Source: Patiria pectinifera (taxonomy: Eukaryota; Echinodermata; Asteroidea; Valvatida; Asterinidae). From it: a DNA stretch of 64,000 bases. Location of the stretch: the NCBI GenBank assembly GCA_029964075.1, contig CM057137.1, positions 1,426,001 through 1,490,000 on the forward strand, given 5' to 3'. The position numbers were made by a program, and so were the translations under genes. The notes beneath the pieces were generated by a model, which saw nothing but the letters and a program-made list of their open reading frames with translations, was not told where the DNA came from and did not search any database. This document shows positions 14,601 through 29,049 of the stretch, one piece after another (the stretch's first letter is position 1; every line of letters starts with the position of its first letter).

Positions 14601-14870
14601 CACGTACGTGCACAAATCCAAGGCCTTTTTGCGATTGTCGTTGCGAGTTGTATTGCTTTCCACGTTCACCGTGTACCTCCGGATTATTATGAGTGTGAAT
14701 AACAAAAACAGAAAATATGAAAATATAAAATGACCTGCGCGCAATGCGAATATACAGAGATATTAAATCTCCCCTCATCTCAACCTCCCCCGGTACTGGA
14801 TCGCATGTATTTGCATATGAATGAGGATTCAGGAATGACAGACAAACGATAATGCGCGGCAGATGGTAAT
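5663..14870. other. non-coding stretch, probable NOL4 intron
   Basis: No gene is supported over 9 kb. The region alternates AT-rich DNA with a CpG-rich block (about 6780-7200). G/C homopolymers occur at 7672-7681, 7853-7861 and 13984-13994. A short CA repeat lies near 14172-14186. An open frame at 8888-9199 (minus) begins with a hydrophobic, signal-like MTVTCVFLAAAAILPPAVGW but has no further support. Frames at 12150-12560 overlap on both strands and are not convincing. Confidence 0.45.
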
Positions 14871-16700
14871 TACTATATAGCGGGTACTGCGCCGCACCCT
14901 CGCGCGCGCTGTATCGGGTCCTGTACCCACACCGCTATGGCCAACCGAATTTCCCCGTTATCTTGTCCATATGGATCGCCGATTCTACCCCTTTCCCGCG
15001 ACCAGCCCCGGCCATAATTCCCCCATTTATTCCGGGGAACATCACCCACCTACCCCCGGAATATAAATGGAATCCTTGCCGCCCGTGATTATAAAATTCC
15101 GGTTCGGATATTTCGGGGTTTTATTTTTCGGAGGGGTGTCGTTGGCGGGTTTAATTACGGCGTCTTTATACCCGCTCGGCCGCCATGTTTAAAAGGCTAT
15201 AGACCAAAGCGCATCGATGCAGCGGGTGGAATTTCTATCCGGGTTTCGACCGAGGATGCCGTGTTTGGCGAGGAATTAATCTCTCCTTAAATTAGCATTA
15301 TTTCTAACGACCGCCCATGTTGGGTAACAATACTTTTTTCCCTCAACATGGTATGAGTTGAACTTAACGATGACGTATAGTGATAGGAGCAGTAATAGAC
15401 AGGGTGGGGGAGACAGTAAGAGATGTGGTGGGGAGGTAGGGAGGACAACATCCTCCATCTCGCTGTATTTTCTTTGTATTTTCCCAGCTGTGTGTAATGA
15501 ATCGAGATCGAATGACATCTCGGCAGATTTTTTTCCCTTTTTACGTTCATCAGCACAACAGCCAGATTACATGAAATGACTTGCACCATAGATGCACCGT
15601 TAAGAGTATTATACAGACCCGAGTGAATAAATTGGTACTACTATCTTGCTACGTCATAGCACATTACCTCAGTTGCCTTAGCGTGTGGTTTACGTCTCAA
15701 ACCTCTCTTCCACATTTTGGATGCTGACTTGCCGAGTCCAATACGCCTGTCTTATGTTGAAGTCCAAAGGCACAGCGTCGGAGCACCCCTAAGAAAACTC
15801 CCAGCCCGTCTTGATTTTGTCTGTTCCAGAGGTGACGACCAGCTGTAATCACCGGTGAAATCCTTGTTTTTTTTGGTGACCAGCGCGTGAAGGGGAAACT
15901 CTGATGGGTCGACAACGGGGTGCTGCGGGTAGCCGTGTGGTGCGTGGATATCGGTAAAGGGCTGGAGCGACCACGGAGTGTTGTCGAGTAATATCCAGCG
16001 GTACGTACAAGGGGTAGAGAGAGTGAGCACACGGGCAAAGCAAACTCTGACGGCACACTGCGGTACCGACCCTGGCTCAATCGATACGGCGGAGGTGACT
16101 GACAAAGGCTTTGTTTTTTCGTGGAGGGTACTTAGCCGTGCCCCTCTCTGAGCATGCGTAGGGGTGCAAGAGATGTTCCGCTCGTGACGTCATGGAGGTA
16201 CAGCGCCGGGGAGTGTGTGGTCGGATTGTGGTGGTGTGTATGTGTAGCGTTGTGCGTACCGACTCAGCTCAGCTTGCTAAATGCGATGGGCGAGTGGTTT
16301 CACGGGTCCCTGCCGGCGGGTGTGCTCTCGTACCCCGATCCTACCGCGGTCTGGTCGACTCGTTCACTATAAATTGCCGAACGGGGTACACACACACTCA
16401 CTCTAAAAAAAATACATAAAAAATAAGAAGAGCGCTCTGACTGACGAATGATAATGAGTTGTTCACTCGGGGGGGGGGGGAAAGGGAACGTGAAGCTGGC
16501 ACCTCGGTTTTCCCCCGCGCTGCCCCGGGCGTTGTAGACCAGTGATGGAGTAGGGGGGAACGAAGTACGGGAAAAGGGGGGAAAGACGGGGACTGAGAGA
16601 GAGGGAGGGTCGAGCGTTCCAACTCGAGACGACGCAAGGGGGTGCCTTATTGACCTCCACGGCCCCCGTTCTTTACGGCCGCTCCAGCTAATTAGCTGAG
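14871..16700. other. CpG-rich block without a supported gene
   Basis: GC- and CpG-rich DNA with several TATA-like strings (about 15058, 15090, 15166), a GCCGCCATGTT YY1-like site (about 15180), a CRE octamer TGACGTCA (about 16186) and a run of 12 G (16469-16480). A 127-codon minus frame (15697-16080) and overlapping frames look like consequences of base composition. The block could be a cis-regulatory element or an unrecognised promoter; no exon is identifiable. Confidence 0.35.
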
Positions 16701-19700
16701 ACTCTTTGTCCCGTGGATTCTGTTTTTGGAGTGGCGGGTTGGATAAGGCAGCCTCATCAAATGTGGCCTTGCCACTGTCTCTCAGACGCGCAGTCTCTTT
16801 CTTCGGTCATTCTCCGGGAAATCATACAATTTCTCCATCTCTTCGCCGGTTGTCAGTGGGGGACCTTCCCCTTACTTCTCGCATAATGCTCGGCAGGAGA
16901 TTTTTAATCAGGTGAAATAAAATCTGCGATCGTTTTAATACTTTGCGCAATGAATATATAATTTTCATCCCGAGATTCGACAAAAAAAGTCATTGCTCTG
17001 TAATTATTTTGTCAACAAATAAACTTCATCTCTCCATTGTTATATAGTTTTTACATTTTGTGAAAATGATGTTTTAAAGTAGTTTTAATCTTATTTTTTT
17101 TCTGACTTGTATAATATTAAGTGTGCGTGTATCCCACCTCTAGAAAGTAATTAATTGAAGTGTAAATTGAGTTGGGCATTGCACGGTTCCCTTTTCGTTT
17201 TCCACGATTTTTTTGTTTAAATGAAAGTTGAAAAACTTTCAAAGACAGTGTTTTGTCAAAGGAAGGTACCCGTATCTTGCCAACATCAGGACTCGATGTT
17301 GTAACTCTCTTTGTTGGCTAGATGCGTTGGGATTAACTTTTAGGATCCGGAGCCAACGAGACAAAAAAAAATCACATGACAATGCGTCATGACGCCTGGG
17401 GTGCGGTATATAGTGGGAACCAGCGAGTTTGGCAACGCACAACGAGAAGACTCGCTGCGTATCATCTGTTAGTACGTGTCACATGCACACAATTATGACG
17501 TAACCATCAGTCCCATAATGGGGAAACAAAAACAGTGACATGCAATCGGGGAATTTTGCAATGATGTTTTGCAAAAACCGGGGAATTTGGCAAGGATGTT
17601 TTACAATGACGAGGAAGCTTTAAAAACGAACATATCATTGCCAGGCTGCAAATGAGAATGATTTTTTTATATGAGTAGATATATATATTTATGTGATTTA
17701 TTGAAATTGGAAACAGACTATTGTGTAGCGTTTAAAACAAAAACGAAAAACTCCCTTAATTATTGAGCTTACTGTTTGGTAAATTGCTACACTGGACAAA
17801 GATATGAGAAAACAGTTCAGCAATGCGATATGTTAATGGTCTCGACTTAATATTTGGATAGTATTTGTGTGTTTTTTGGCCGCTCATAAAACGTGATAAT
17901 AAAACAAAGCCTTTCGCTATTGATATTGCTTTTATTTGTTATCGGGAATGTTTGTTGTTATCAACAACTGTTCAACTCCAAAGTCCATCGAGTGGAACAG
18001 ATGGCGAATAGTATTATTTCAGTTTTAGTCATATATAGACAGTAGAAGTAACTCTGTCAAAATTGTCTAGTAGTTTATCTTGAATTCGAAAAAAATCCTG
18101 AGTGAATTACAATTACATGTAACAAGTTGTCATAAATTACCGTGAAATGAATTACACAATTTAAATTTAAATTTGCAGTTTTATTGTGGATATAAAAGGA
18201 TGTTTCACAGACTCGGAACAGAATCTTAACACCTATATTTGGTTTTGTAAGGGCGAAAAACTAGAACAGAAACTCTCACAAATTTCTCACAAACTTTAGC
18301 GGGACAGCACAACAGAATATCAAATTATTAAAACAGTTTTCTGTTTCACATTTTCACCAGTGCATGTTCACATCATGAGCGCTCCGCACGACATGTTCCG
18401 TGTCAGTTCCCCGTGTGCCTCAATTCAGCCAATACAGCCAACCCAAATGCCCACATAAATCACCAATTAATATATCCTCCTGTGACATCGCCAGTTACAA
18501 TATGTTCCACGTAATCCTTTTCAAAAGAAGAAGAAAAAAGGACAGATAAAAGGCCTCCACACATGTGCATATGTGATGAACTGTCTTGTTGGTACACACA
18601 AAAAGCCCCCCCCCCCCTTCTTCCTAAAACTACCCCTCCACATTCGCCATTATTATTTTTTTCTGTCTCGAAAAAGGAAGTGACCTTTTGTTGCGTAAAC
18701 CGGTGCCAGCATCTGCATCCTTGTTCTGTCGGCTGTGCCCGCTTGCTCTAATGGATCCGAGGGACCAGGGGGATATTTTCAATACTAACAGCGGCCCAAC
18801 GGGGGGAACAGGACACACACACACATAATAATAACGCTGGCTTCGCTAAGACAAAAATCCGGGTACACACGCGCGCAGGGTGAGATTCCGACGGCTGTTG
18901 CATACCGCGGGTCTGCGCCTGCTGGCGATATTGTATAAATTTTGTAAATTTTTGTTAACTATTTTGAAAGATTTGTTTTCTGGACAGGGAAGTGGTAAGT
19001 AGATTAAGTAGGATTCAAGAGTCGTCTATGAATTCAATGGGCACAGCATTTTCTGAATTTTGGAAACACTGATTGTCGAAGCATTGAAGGAATAGGAAAA
19101 ATAAATGTTGTTATTTGAAAAACGCTTTGTAAATACTGGTCACTCTTAAAATACCAGCACTAGTTTATCTACTCATGAACCTGCCTCCATTCAACCAAGA
19201 AATGGTAGAAGAACGGGTCCCCCTTCATATTTTCGTGATAGCAGTCTTTAACGAAATTCGACAACCATTACCTTATTTGTACTTTTATTCTGTATCTAAA
19301 AGGTATCACTGCCTCATGTTACTTGCCCTTGCAAAAACCTCTCTTAACTTGAAATAAAAAAGAAAAAGCAACACTGTCCTGTAGTAGACACGAAAGAGCC
19401 GTCGTGTCAATCACTCCCTATTTGACCACCACGCGAGCGGTCACGGGTGCCAAGGGTTACGTGGCGCGGGGGCAACGAGCCTGGCACGCGCCGCTTGATT
19501 TATCGAGAAGATTACACGGAGAGGCCCCGCTGAAAAGCAAAGCAGGACACCCATATAGACACACAGGGAGAGCGGTAACAATTTATGGTGAGAGTCCGTG
19601 AGACCATGGTGAGACAGTGGGACCGTGGGCACAATGGTGGGAGGATTTCTGTGACATGACCCTGGGAACGAAATCGTCCTGACCGTAGCGGATTATGACC

Positions 19701-22628
19701 GTATAAGGCGCGCGTCAATCGGGTGCCAAAACAGACGCACTGTCCAGTTCAAGTTTCTCCGTAATTCCGCTAATTTGGGGTCTACATTTTGCATATTTTT
19801 GGGGAACAGACTCACTAGTTACCAAAAAGGAACTTGAGACATGAAAAGTCTGGTTCCCAGGCTAAAGATGCCTCCCTTTGTTTTGTAAACAAAGAGGGCA
19901 CCCTCTTCAGGAAATAACAGGCAGGAAATGTACTTGAAAGTTCACTGACCTCTATGTATGATCACGTGATACTGTAACCTGCGTGGGACTGCTTCATGAA
20001 GACGTTATTTCAAATTAACTAAATTAAAAGTTCGTTCGTATATCCATTCTGAAATCTTTTTGTCACACTTCTTTTCCCAATTAAATGTTTACATTCAATC
20101 GTGTAAAATCATATTTTCTTGTTCTGTTAATTTTTTTTATCAGAAAAAAACGAAATACGACCGTGCGTATAAAGGATATCTGATACCTCACAAAAAGGAT
20201 CAAATTCTTGGAAAGAAAATCACTAAATCACCAGCAATGTGTCAGCGAATTAAAGAAGAGGCCAGTTTAGCGGTTCACCAGGGCCAAATTCGGGGTTGGA
20301 AAGATGACACCAAAGCCCCTCTGCACTTCCCGATTACATGGCCTATCAACCGGGGAGTTTTGGAGTCCTCTTCCTTCCGGCGTTGCTGCAACCTCAAAAC
20401 AAACAAAACAAAGTTTCTGTGGCTCCAAACTTCGTTCGTTGGAAACATTTAGTGGCTTGTGGTTCCTGGTTATGCATGGACAATTTTGTATCATGTATTT
20501 TAATGCAGAAACGAACGAATCACGGTCGGTGATGTAAGACAACGTGTCATGCACCACGCGTAATGCATGCATGGCGTTGTAATCGCATGCTAATTATTTA
20601 TTCAAAATTAAGAAGCCTCTTGTTGGGTGCACTTTGCAGGGAAAACTTACTGGGGCATTGGCCATTTTCTTAGTCAATTTACGTTGGGATATTTTCTTTT
20701 TGAGTCGGTGTGTTCTCCTCCAGCCTCGCGTCTTCATTGTTCTTTTTGCCGGCAAGGGTCAATCAATCGTGTGATTTATGTGTATTAAATTGCTCAACAG
20801 TTATTCTTGTACGTCTTTTCAATTAGGTTTTTAAAAATAATAATTTGATACAAAATTACGAATCGCACTTAACTGCTTTGGGTACTTTTTTTGGACGAAT
20901 ATTTTGACAAGTGTGTCTTATAGACTGGAATTATTTGTACATGGTACATTTTTTACTACAACCGATATTAAATTATAAGAATTAACAAGAGGATCGACAT
21001 TTGGACTGCAGGGATTCGAGTTCCAGTTAAAGAAAGTGACGGGTAAATTCCGAGATGTCCTTCGGCCGGCTTCGGTTCCCCCCGTGACAACCGGAAAGGA
21101 AGTCGTTGGAAAATCTCAGGAAATCCCCAATTTGCGTCATAAAACCTCGGGATTTCTCGCAGGAGAACGCCCGAACGTGTGACTGCGCGAGGGCCTGAGA
21201 GTCTAACATTGTTGCCTACGGATATCAGTTTTCAAATGGCCGTAGAAATAACGCTGGATACATAGTTCGCATTTGTATACCCGAGTTTGTGGGATTGTCT
21301 ATTTATACGGCATGAGTCGTCTGGTACCCCGAGGCCACATATGGGAATATGCGTTGGTGTTGCATCCGCTGTCGTGATTTGTGAGCTGTAAAAAAAGAGA
21401 GCTATATTCCATGTGGGCCCTACGCCATTGGCGTATAATGCATTCTATTTTGTATGGAGTTAAAAGGGTCTGTCGTCTTTGGGAATTCACTGGAAATTGT
21501 GCGTTAGTAAGAAGAGAACAAAACGTAGGTTGGGTTTGCGGAAATGGCAACGACCCGGATGTAAAGGTCAACGGTTGAGGACGAGCCTCTGTCTGCACAC
21601 TATGAAGTAGTTGTTGTACGAAAGCTTATGCAAACTGTCATTCCAGTTAGTCATTTAAAGCGTGCTACCCTGTACTTTTATGTGTTTGATTTTGCCTGAC
21701 ATACCCATCACTTTTTATATTAATTATTATACACTATGAAACTTTAGACACCACGACCTCATTTTTTTTCATCCTGCTACACTCAGTTAATTTTTATTTC
21801 AGGAAGGGGAGGGGACTGTTTTCACCCTTTTTTGGGGGGCGGGGGGCGGATTTCAAGGTAGCGGGCGCCTGCACATTTTACTTGACAGTCATAGTCGGGC
21901 ATGACCGAGTAAGCAACTTATCTTCACTTTTATTAGACTGGCCCGATAAACTTTGCGTTTCACTGATCACTTTGAAGTGAGATCGCCGAAATGGTCCGAC
22001 GTATACCAGCAGGAGTTGCCATGCAGGCGCTGCATGCCCGGGTGGCTTGCTGAAGTGTCTCGGTGCGTTTACCTCCATACCTCTTGACCGCTGTCAACGG
22101 TGTCATTTGTCACACTCCGCTTGTCACGGGAGTCACTTCCAGGGATGAGATTGCCAATTTTAAAAAAAAGTCTGAAAATTGATGGAATGTCTGAAAGATG
22201 CTATTGCTATATACTTATTAAATAAAGTCACTCTTTTAGATTCAAAAAGTTTGGTTTCAGACAAACGTCTAAAAAAATCGCATGACTGGTCACTTCATAC
22301 GATTGGACACAAACATCAACATGATAAGAAGATTATGTTTTCTGAGCATGTTCTTCTAACAAGCCGTATACACCAAACTGTAATTATATATACACGTTTA
22401 TTAAAATTACTAATCAATACAATTCTGAAAGTCTGCGAATTTTCGACGTTCATCAAAATAAAGCACAATTATATGTCATGTATTATTTATGGTTTAAAAT
22501 TAAAAGTTATACTTAAATGAAAGGCCTATACTCAAATTTATCTATTTTTTTTGGCGGAGAACCGCAATCCTCAAACAACGAGAAATTCTAAAGAATGCTT
22601 CCAATTGTCTTTTTTTTGTGTTATGCAG
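16701..22628. other. non-coding stretch
   Basis: Mostly AT-rich, no supported gene. A run of 12 C lies at 18606-18617 and a CA repeat near 18814-18826. A short inverted CTTTGTTT/AAACAAAG pair lies at 19876-19894. Frames at 20060-20452 and 22179-22520 have compositions expected of AT-rich non-coding DNA and no good splice borders. Confidence 0.45.
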
Positions 22629-22801
22629 ATGTCCTAAATGGATCCATTTTGCAAAGTCCAGGTTTTAATGGACTCGCGCCGGATGCTTGTGTGTTGGGCG
22701 ATATATCTGAAAGTAACAATTGCCAAACCGCAACAGATTGTGGTCCCACGAAAATCGATAACTCTCTGAACGATATTGAAATGCATATTTTGATTCAGAA
22801 G
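22629..22801 (+). CDS. candidate exon, unknown protein
   Basis: A pyrimidine-rich tract with TTATGCAG (AG at 22627-22628) precedes a 173-bp open segment that ends CAGAAG before GTCAGG. It reads (D)VLNGSILQSPGFNGLAP and later NNCQTATDCGPTKIDNSL, a mixed, cysteine-containing composition. Read from the ATG at 22595, the same frame gives 133 codons with a short hydrophobic start. I recognise no family. The donor is weak and the stretch may be open by chance or be a transposon remnant. Confidence 0.2.
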
Positions 22802-25800
22802 GTCAGGGGAGAAAAAAAATTATTTTTACCCCAAACAAAATCAGATGCTATTTGCGATGAAAGATTTTCTTCAAACATTGTCTTTGGTCAGAAAATTTCG
22901 ATTGCCTTTTTTCACTCTTATTGTCGTAATTTAAATGTATTATGTATTGTATTATGTTGCAGTTATGCTCTAGTATTAGTCTGTGGTCATCAATAATTCA
23001 ATTATTCTAATTCCACGAAAGACAAACAAGCTGGTGCATATTTGTCGCAGGTGTACGACATTTGGACCCTGGGGGTTATTCCTCATTACGGTCTAGCAAG
23101 TATACATATTGTTATTAGAATGACATCACACCAGAAGGAATATTAATGTGGATTTCTGGTACCGAACTTTACTTCCCCTAAATCAACATTTCGGACAGGT
23201 CTTTTGTCAGGCGAATCTCTTTAAAAAAGGGCTGTTAAGACAAGGGATGAATAAGCCACTGAATAGAGTCCCTTCCCAGCCAATTCTGGGTGGATCCCCC
23301 CTCGCGACTGCACCCCTCACATGCCACCGGGCAGGACCGAGTCATCACACCCACCTTGTCCCCATTACAAAGACAAGAGGACACCATTCATACCTCGCTT
23401 TATGATGCACGGTCATCTTAATTCACGAGAGCAGTGCTAGTGTGTGGCACCCGCGTCCCAGCTCTCTCCCCCCCCCCCCCACTTCAACCACTAGACAGGA
23501 AATGCGGGCAAATTGATAATCCGTCTGAAACTTCGCAATATTGCTCATAGATTAAGCACTCCAAAGAGACGGGAAAGTTGACAGAACCGAAGCAATGACC
23601 TGCACAGAACTCAAGGAAGGAAGGGAAAGCCCTAACAGTTCGGATTCCACTTGTTATGTTTACTTTCTTCTGGTCAACACAGTAATCAAGCTGTGAAGAC
23701 TTGATAGAGGGCGCTATTCTCAAAGTACTCTCGTAACCTTTGACCCTTACCCCGGAAGCTATCTGATGCTTCAACACTAATTCAATTATAATCAACAATG
23801 ATCCTTGTTCCTGGCATAATTAATCGCTATGACGAATCGTGGGTTCTGTAATGGAACGGAATCGAGTAAGGAAACTTGCATTACAACCGTGAGCAATTTC
23901 TTCCAAAAATATGCGACTGCAGTTCAATGAGTGATAATTATCTCCTAAATCTATCTTTCATATTTTCCCTTATCAAGGCACCAACCTACTTCTATCGACA
24001 TTAAAAGATATCTACATATGCTGAAATGCAAACTGTTTTGTCTGGAACCCCGTCATCGTTTTTATGACGGGAAAATGCATGGAGAAACATTGGCCTTTCT
24101 CCGTGGCCTAACGAGCGCAAATGCTGGACGACTTTGCCACAACTTTGATTCGTACAAAGCCGTCTTGCAAGAACGCATGTCGATATGGGGAAGGAACGGT
24201 GGATGTACTTTAAGTAAATTTCCTTTCATATGAGAGGATGGGGGAGGATAATTCAAAGTCGAAATTATATAGTTTTCGTCTTGTTATTCGAAATTCTGTC
24301 CCCAACCGATAAACAGAGTCGACACCGAGGTTCTTCCCTTCCCCCTGGGCGAGGTCGCTCGTTGGTTTCCACCGTCGCTAGAATCGGCAGGAAGTCGTGC
24401 ATCATCCCTAAGGACTCCGGGATAATCAAACCAAAAATACACCAAAATCAGAATCTTAATCATAGCTTTATTTCCACTTTAAGTCCCCCTCCGGATTTGG
24501 GTCCCCAAGTTCCGCCTGTCGCCCCCACGAACAGACCGGGCCATTGATGCCTCGAGTCCCGATGACGGAAGTCGTGTGTCAGCGGTTCGATCCCCTGCGG
24601 CCTTAGACAGAGAGAGAAATGAACCCCTTCTTTGTCAACTCTGCCCCCTTTTCGTAACTGAAGGTGCAAATAAACGGTGTTTCATTTACTCCTACTTTTG
24701 TCACAACCTCTTCCTCTGTAATGTTTATATACCACTAAGGGTCCTCCGTACATGATCATTAATGTGTGTACTGTATTATGTGGAATCTGTGCGAGTGGAA
24801 AAGGAAAACAGCGCCCTCGCGTGACAGGCAAAGAGAGATGATGGTCCCATGGTCACCGATGAAGGGATTGAACGATCTGAGAAAGAACACATTCGGTAAG
24901 AGGAGGGAGAGTGATTTGTCTCCAACATCCCTCAAAGACATCCGTGCTGTTTCTGAGCTCCTCTTCTCTCCAACTGTTCACATCGTACAGGATCAAGGAA
25001 CCGCTATTCTTCTATCTAAAATGGGCTAAAAAGTGGTTCCAATTCGTATGGACTAAATTAAATTAAACAAAGAAGCAAGGTTCCTCTCATGGGATCGCGT
25101 TTACTAAGACATTCGTTGCCATGGTAACGACAAAAAAATTCTCATCCAAAATTGTGTCGAACATGACTACAAACTTGTATTCTTGTTTTGAAAACAAGAA
25201 CTCTTCAAAATGGCTCAATCTTCATCTCGTCTTTGAAACTCTGCAGATGGTGAGAGCACTCTTGAAAATTCCATCATCAGTCTCCGAGGCAACTAAAAGT
25301 CCCTGGCTCCTGAAAAGGCAATCGATTTGAGAAAGACACTCTCACTGGGAGCAGGTACAACTCGTCAGGATTCTTGGTAAGTAAAGTTAAGTAAAGCAAG
25401 AAATCTTTTAAAGAAAAGCTTCATCTCACCGAGACAATGTGGAGACCAGTGAAAATGAGAACACCGATGAAATCGGCAGACTGCACATTTTTAAAAGAGA
25501 TTGTTGGTAGGTAAAGTTGAGTAAAACGGGCAGTTTTCAAAAGAAAGCCGCTGACTTGATCACACAAAGACAATTCGGACATAAGTCTCAAGACAATCTC
25601 AGGAATTGGGAGGTACCCCTGAGAAGCCTGTGGGCCGGGCCCACGATGATTCACTGACAAGAGACATTGATTGATGTCTACGGAGCGTGCGGAGATATCA
25701 TCGGGGCCGGGGAGTAGGTGGCATCCAGTGATGGTTTATTTGGGGGGAGGGTTGGGTGGAAACAGATGGAGAACGGCGCTAGGCAGACGCTTGGTGTGAC

Positions 25801-28800
25801 AGGTGTATTATGCAGGGGAATTCGGAAAAGGTTATGGGTGAGGAGAAAGGAGGAATCGAAAATGTCGAACTGCTCAGTTTCCGACAATCATGTCAGTTAT
25901 CTCAACCTTGACAAATTATCCTGAACATCCGGAATCGATATCGATTTATTAGGAATCGATTATCCCTTTCAGTTCAAGGATGGTTTACAATGCCTGAACG
26001 ATATCTCAGAATCGAACGAAAAGGGTTCGAAACGAAAATTGAAAATTTCGATCTCAGTTTCGAAATCACGTTCAGTTATTGTTATTATCATAAGTGTCCG
26101 TCACTAGTCCAGCTATTATTTTACCTGTTGTCGATATCGAAATATAAAGAATCGATCATCGCTTTTAGCGTTATCTAATGAGAATCAGACAATGCATAAA
26201 AAAAAGCCAATACAGTCGAACCACAGACAAAAAAAGATCACCACGAGACATCCCGCTCCTGCCTCCATGCTAGCTGTACATTGTGATTTGCGATACGTGA
26301 GGCTACTGATAACCAGCGATGCAACCAACCTCTCGGTTGCCTGGTTATCGTCGACTAGCGTGTGTTCGATGAAAGTCAGTCGTAACACGTTCAACCGTTG
26401 CTTTCGATCGCAATTTGTTCGAGGATGTGACGGGCCACACGAGGAAAGTGACCGTGAATTTTAAAGGACGCCCCCGCCGTATAGATCGCACACAGCCTTG
26501 TCCTTGCCACGATGCATTGATCATTATTCGTAAAAAAAACAAAGAAAAAAAATGTTCCGCTGTGCGTGAAAATGCCACGGCCACGAATGGTTATTTTTGT
26601 TATAAGTCAAGTTAATTTTACCAGTAAGGATGTGTGCTATTATGAGCGACTCACAGGAAAGACTTTACTGAAAAACTGCTTCCAAGTATTCTTAAAATGC
26701 AAATTCAAACTTTCTTAGCATTATAGGCTACGTAATTCCACGTTACACCTGCCAGTCGTTTTGTAGAGAAGACTGATGCTGATACTACAGTTTACAACTC
26801 CATGACTAGTAGTTCTACTTGGGAATATAAAAGTGCATATCAAACTTGTTTGCAGATGGAATAGCTCCGGCAAATTCGCAACCTCCGTTGTTGTGTTTCG
26901 GGTAAAGGGAACACCGCAGCGCAGGGCCTGGCTCGCATTAGCCGCGACCTCTTGCAGACCCCGATAGAAAGTTCTGGTCTGTTCCTCCGAGGGCCCGGGC
27001 CTAGGCAGCGCGCAGAGCCGTTATCACAACCGAGCTCAAGCGGTAGATCTCACTCCTAGTCGAGAAAGGTTACCCGGTGAAGACACTTCAGCGCAGGGGG
27101 CGCTCGATCCCCCACGCCCGTCCCCAGTGCCTCGCTGAACCCTCAGGCAGTATGACCCAACGCGGCCCGCCCTTAAACTCCGCTAATCTCATTTGCTGAC
27201 AAATACACCGAGAAAATTATCGAAAATTCGTTCCAGAAACTCACCGTATTTCTTTTATTTCTCTTCTCCGTTCTTTCTGTCATTCCGTGATTTTTTTTTC
27301 TTTTTCTCTCTTTCGAGCTCGACGTTTTGGTTAGATTTGCCCAAGTTCCTTGGCGGAGTGGTTCTGATTTGCGAGATCGCCCCGAGGGGAGCGAGAGTTC
27401 GCCCAGGGGAAACACCGTGATTGACGGCCTTCAAAAACTCCGATAACATCTCTGATATCGGTGACATTTTGTTGTCACAATAATCCATTCCTTGAACCTT
27501 ATCGTCATGAAACACAGGGAGAAATAGAAATGTTTATTTATAGAATACTTTACCTGCATGGATTTTGAAACGGTCACACTGTCACTTTGATAGAGAACAC
27601 CGAAATCGAGAGAAATGATATATAGAGAATATCAATTCATGTTATCAAAATACAACGGAGAGTTATTGCCACATTTGGCATTCTTAGAGATTTGTGAAGT
27701 TACCCACCCGCGAAACAAACTTGTATAAAACTAAATGAACTCGTGGGTTGAGAGTACACAAGAAGGATTTTTTTCAAGAGGTCAAGCTCCCCAATTTGAC
27801 TCCTTGAGCTCATTAATGTATACCTCAAAATATGCCTGACCCTCTGTGGAGAGCCAAGTTCCTTTCCCCACAAACACGAAATCTGAAGCGCCATGTTGTT
27901 TCCCATCATGCACTGCGCGGTTTAAAAATATGAACGAGCACGTTTATCGCAGCCGTCAATTGAACCCATAAAAATACATCAGACTGAGCTATCCACCAAC
28001 CGAATTTCTTTGTTTCTTTATCGTCCCCCCCCCTAAAAAAAACATTTTTGCCTCGTTCAAGCAAACGTGACATCAGACATTTCACCAATATATAACTTAA
28101 AGGTCTCGTCTCTCCAGACCTCTACTTTGGCACCGAAGTATAGGCTTCAAACATCTCAAATCTGAACGCGATCTAATCAAATTATTGGGTTGAAAAAAAA
28201 AACCTTGCGGAAAAGCAGATCGGAAAGAATGCGATACCTTTGGTGCCAGTCTTATCACCGACTGTCAAAATTATCGGCCCGATGATAAATCATACAAACT
28301 GATAAAAAACCGGCGACTTACAGTTGAGTTAAAAAGCTGTCGTTTTAGAACAGCGAGGAGAAAAAAAAAACCTTCGGTGTTTCGTGTCATGAGTTTCTCG
28401 ATAGTTTTAACAGAAAATTATATTAGAGAAATAACACTGTTCTACAGTCGTGTGCCTCATTCTTTTGTGAAAGCATCCACCAAAACTCCTTTGCATCTCG
28501 TAAACGAGAAATATCCAAAAATAGTATTTTTTTTGTAAAGGAATTCTTCAAAGCCAGCCATCATTTCAAGTCTGCTGAATGGTTCTAATAAGAGCAGCAA
28601 ATGGGCGGTTCGAAATTTATTTGACGTGCGGCTTATGGGGACACATGTTTACTGTTTACGAGAAAATGTGGAGATGTTTTGCCAAGTTTCTGGCCTGCGC
28701 TAAATAAAGGGTGAGGGCGATATCTGCAAAATATGGAAGGAAGTGAAATGCCATAGGTGATCAGTAGCGGAAATCCAAGTCCCGATTGATGGGGGAAGGA

Positions 28801-29049
28801 GGGGAGGGGAGCCCCACGGATTAGCAGCCCCCGACCCGGTGAACGACGGGGGTGAAAATCCCGAGGGAATAGTCGCTGACTCCAGGAGACGAAACTCGAC
28901 ACCCTTGGGAATCGATACCCGGGTATGGAATGATACCAAACATTGACACGTGCAGACGGTACCAATCTGGAGTCTGGAGTTGTCGATGGGTCGCACTATT
29001 CGAAGTAATCGTGATTTTAATTGGGTCTGACACTGCCATGTGAAGTAAA
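22802..29049. other. non-coding stretch with possible SINE
   Basis: No gene is supported. It contains a 13-C tract (23468-23480), a possible tRNA-derived SINE (listed separately), a CpG-rich block (about 26880-27170) and a cluster of ATCGAT hexamers (25934-26156). A TAGAGGGCGCT motif lies at 23705-23716. Confidence 0.45.
24540..24690 (+). mobile_element. possible tRNA-derived SINE fragment
   Basis: A B-box-like GCGGTTCGATCCCC lies near 24580-24593, about 30 bp downstream of a TGATGCCTCGAG segment. This is the layout of a degenerate tRNA head, followed by unrelated sequence. No second copy was identified in the window, so this rests on the B-box alone. Confidence 0.3.

Noticed and set aside
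15697..16105. 127- and 117-codon minus frames
   Set aside because: Several overlapping frames in CpG-rich DNA, no recognisable domain, no convincing splice borders.
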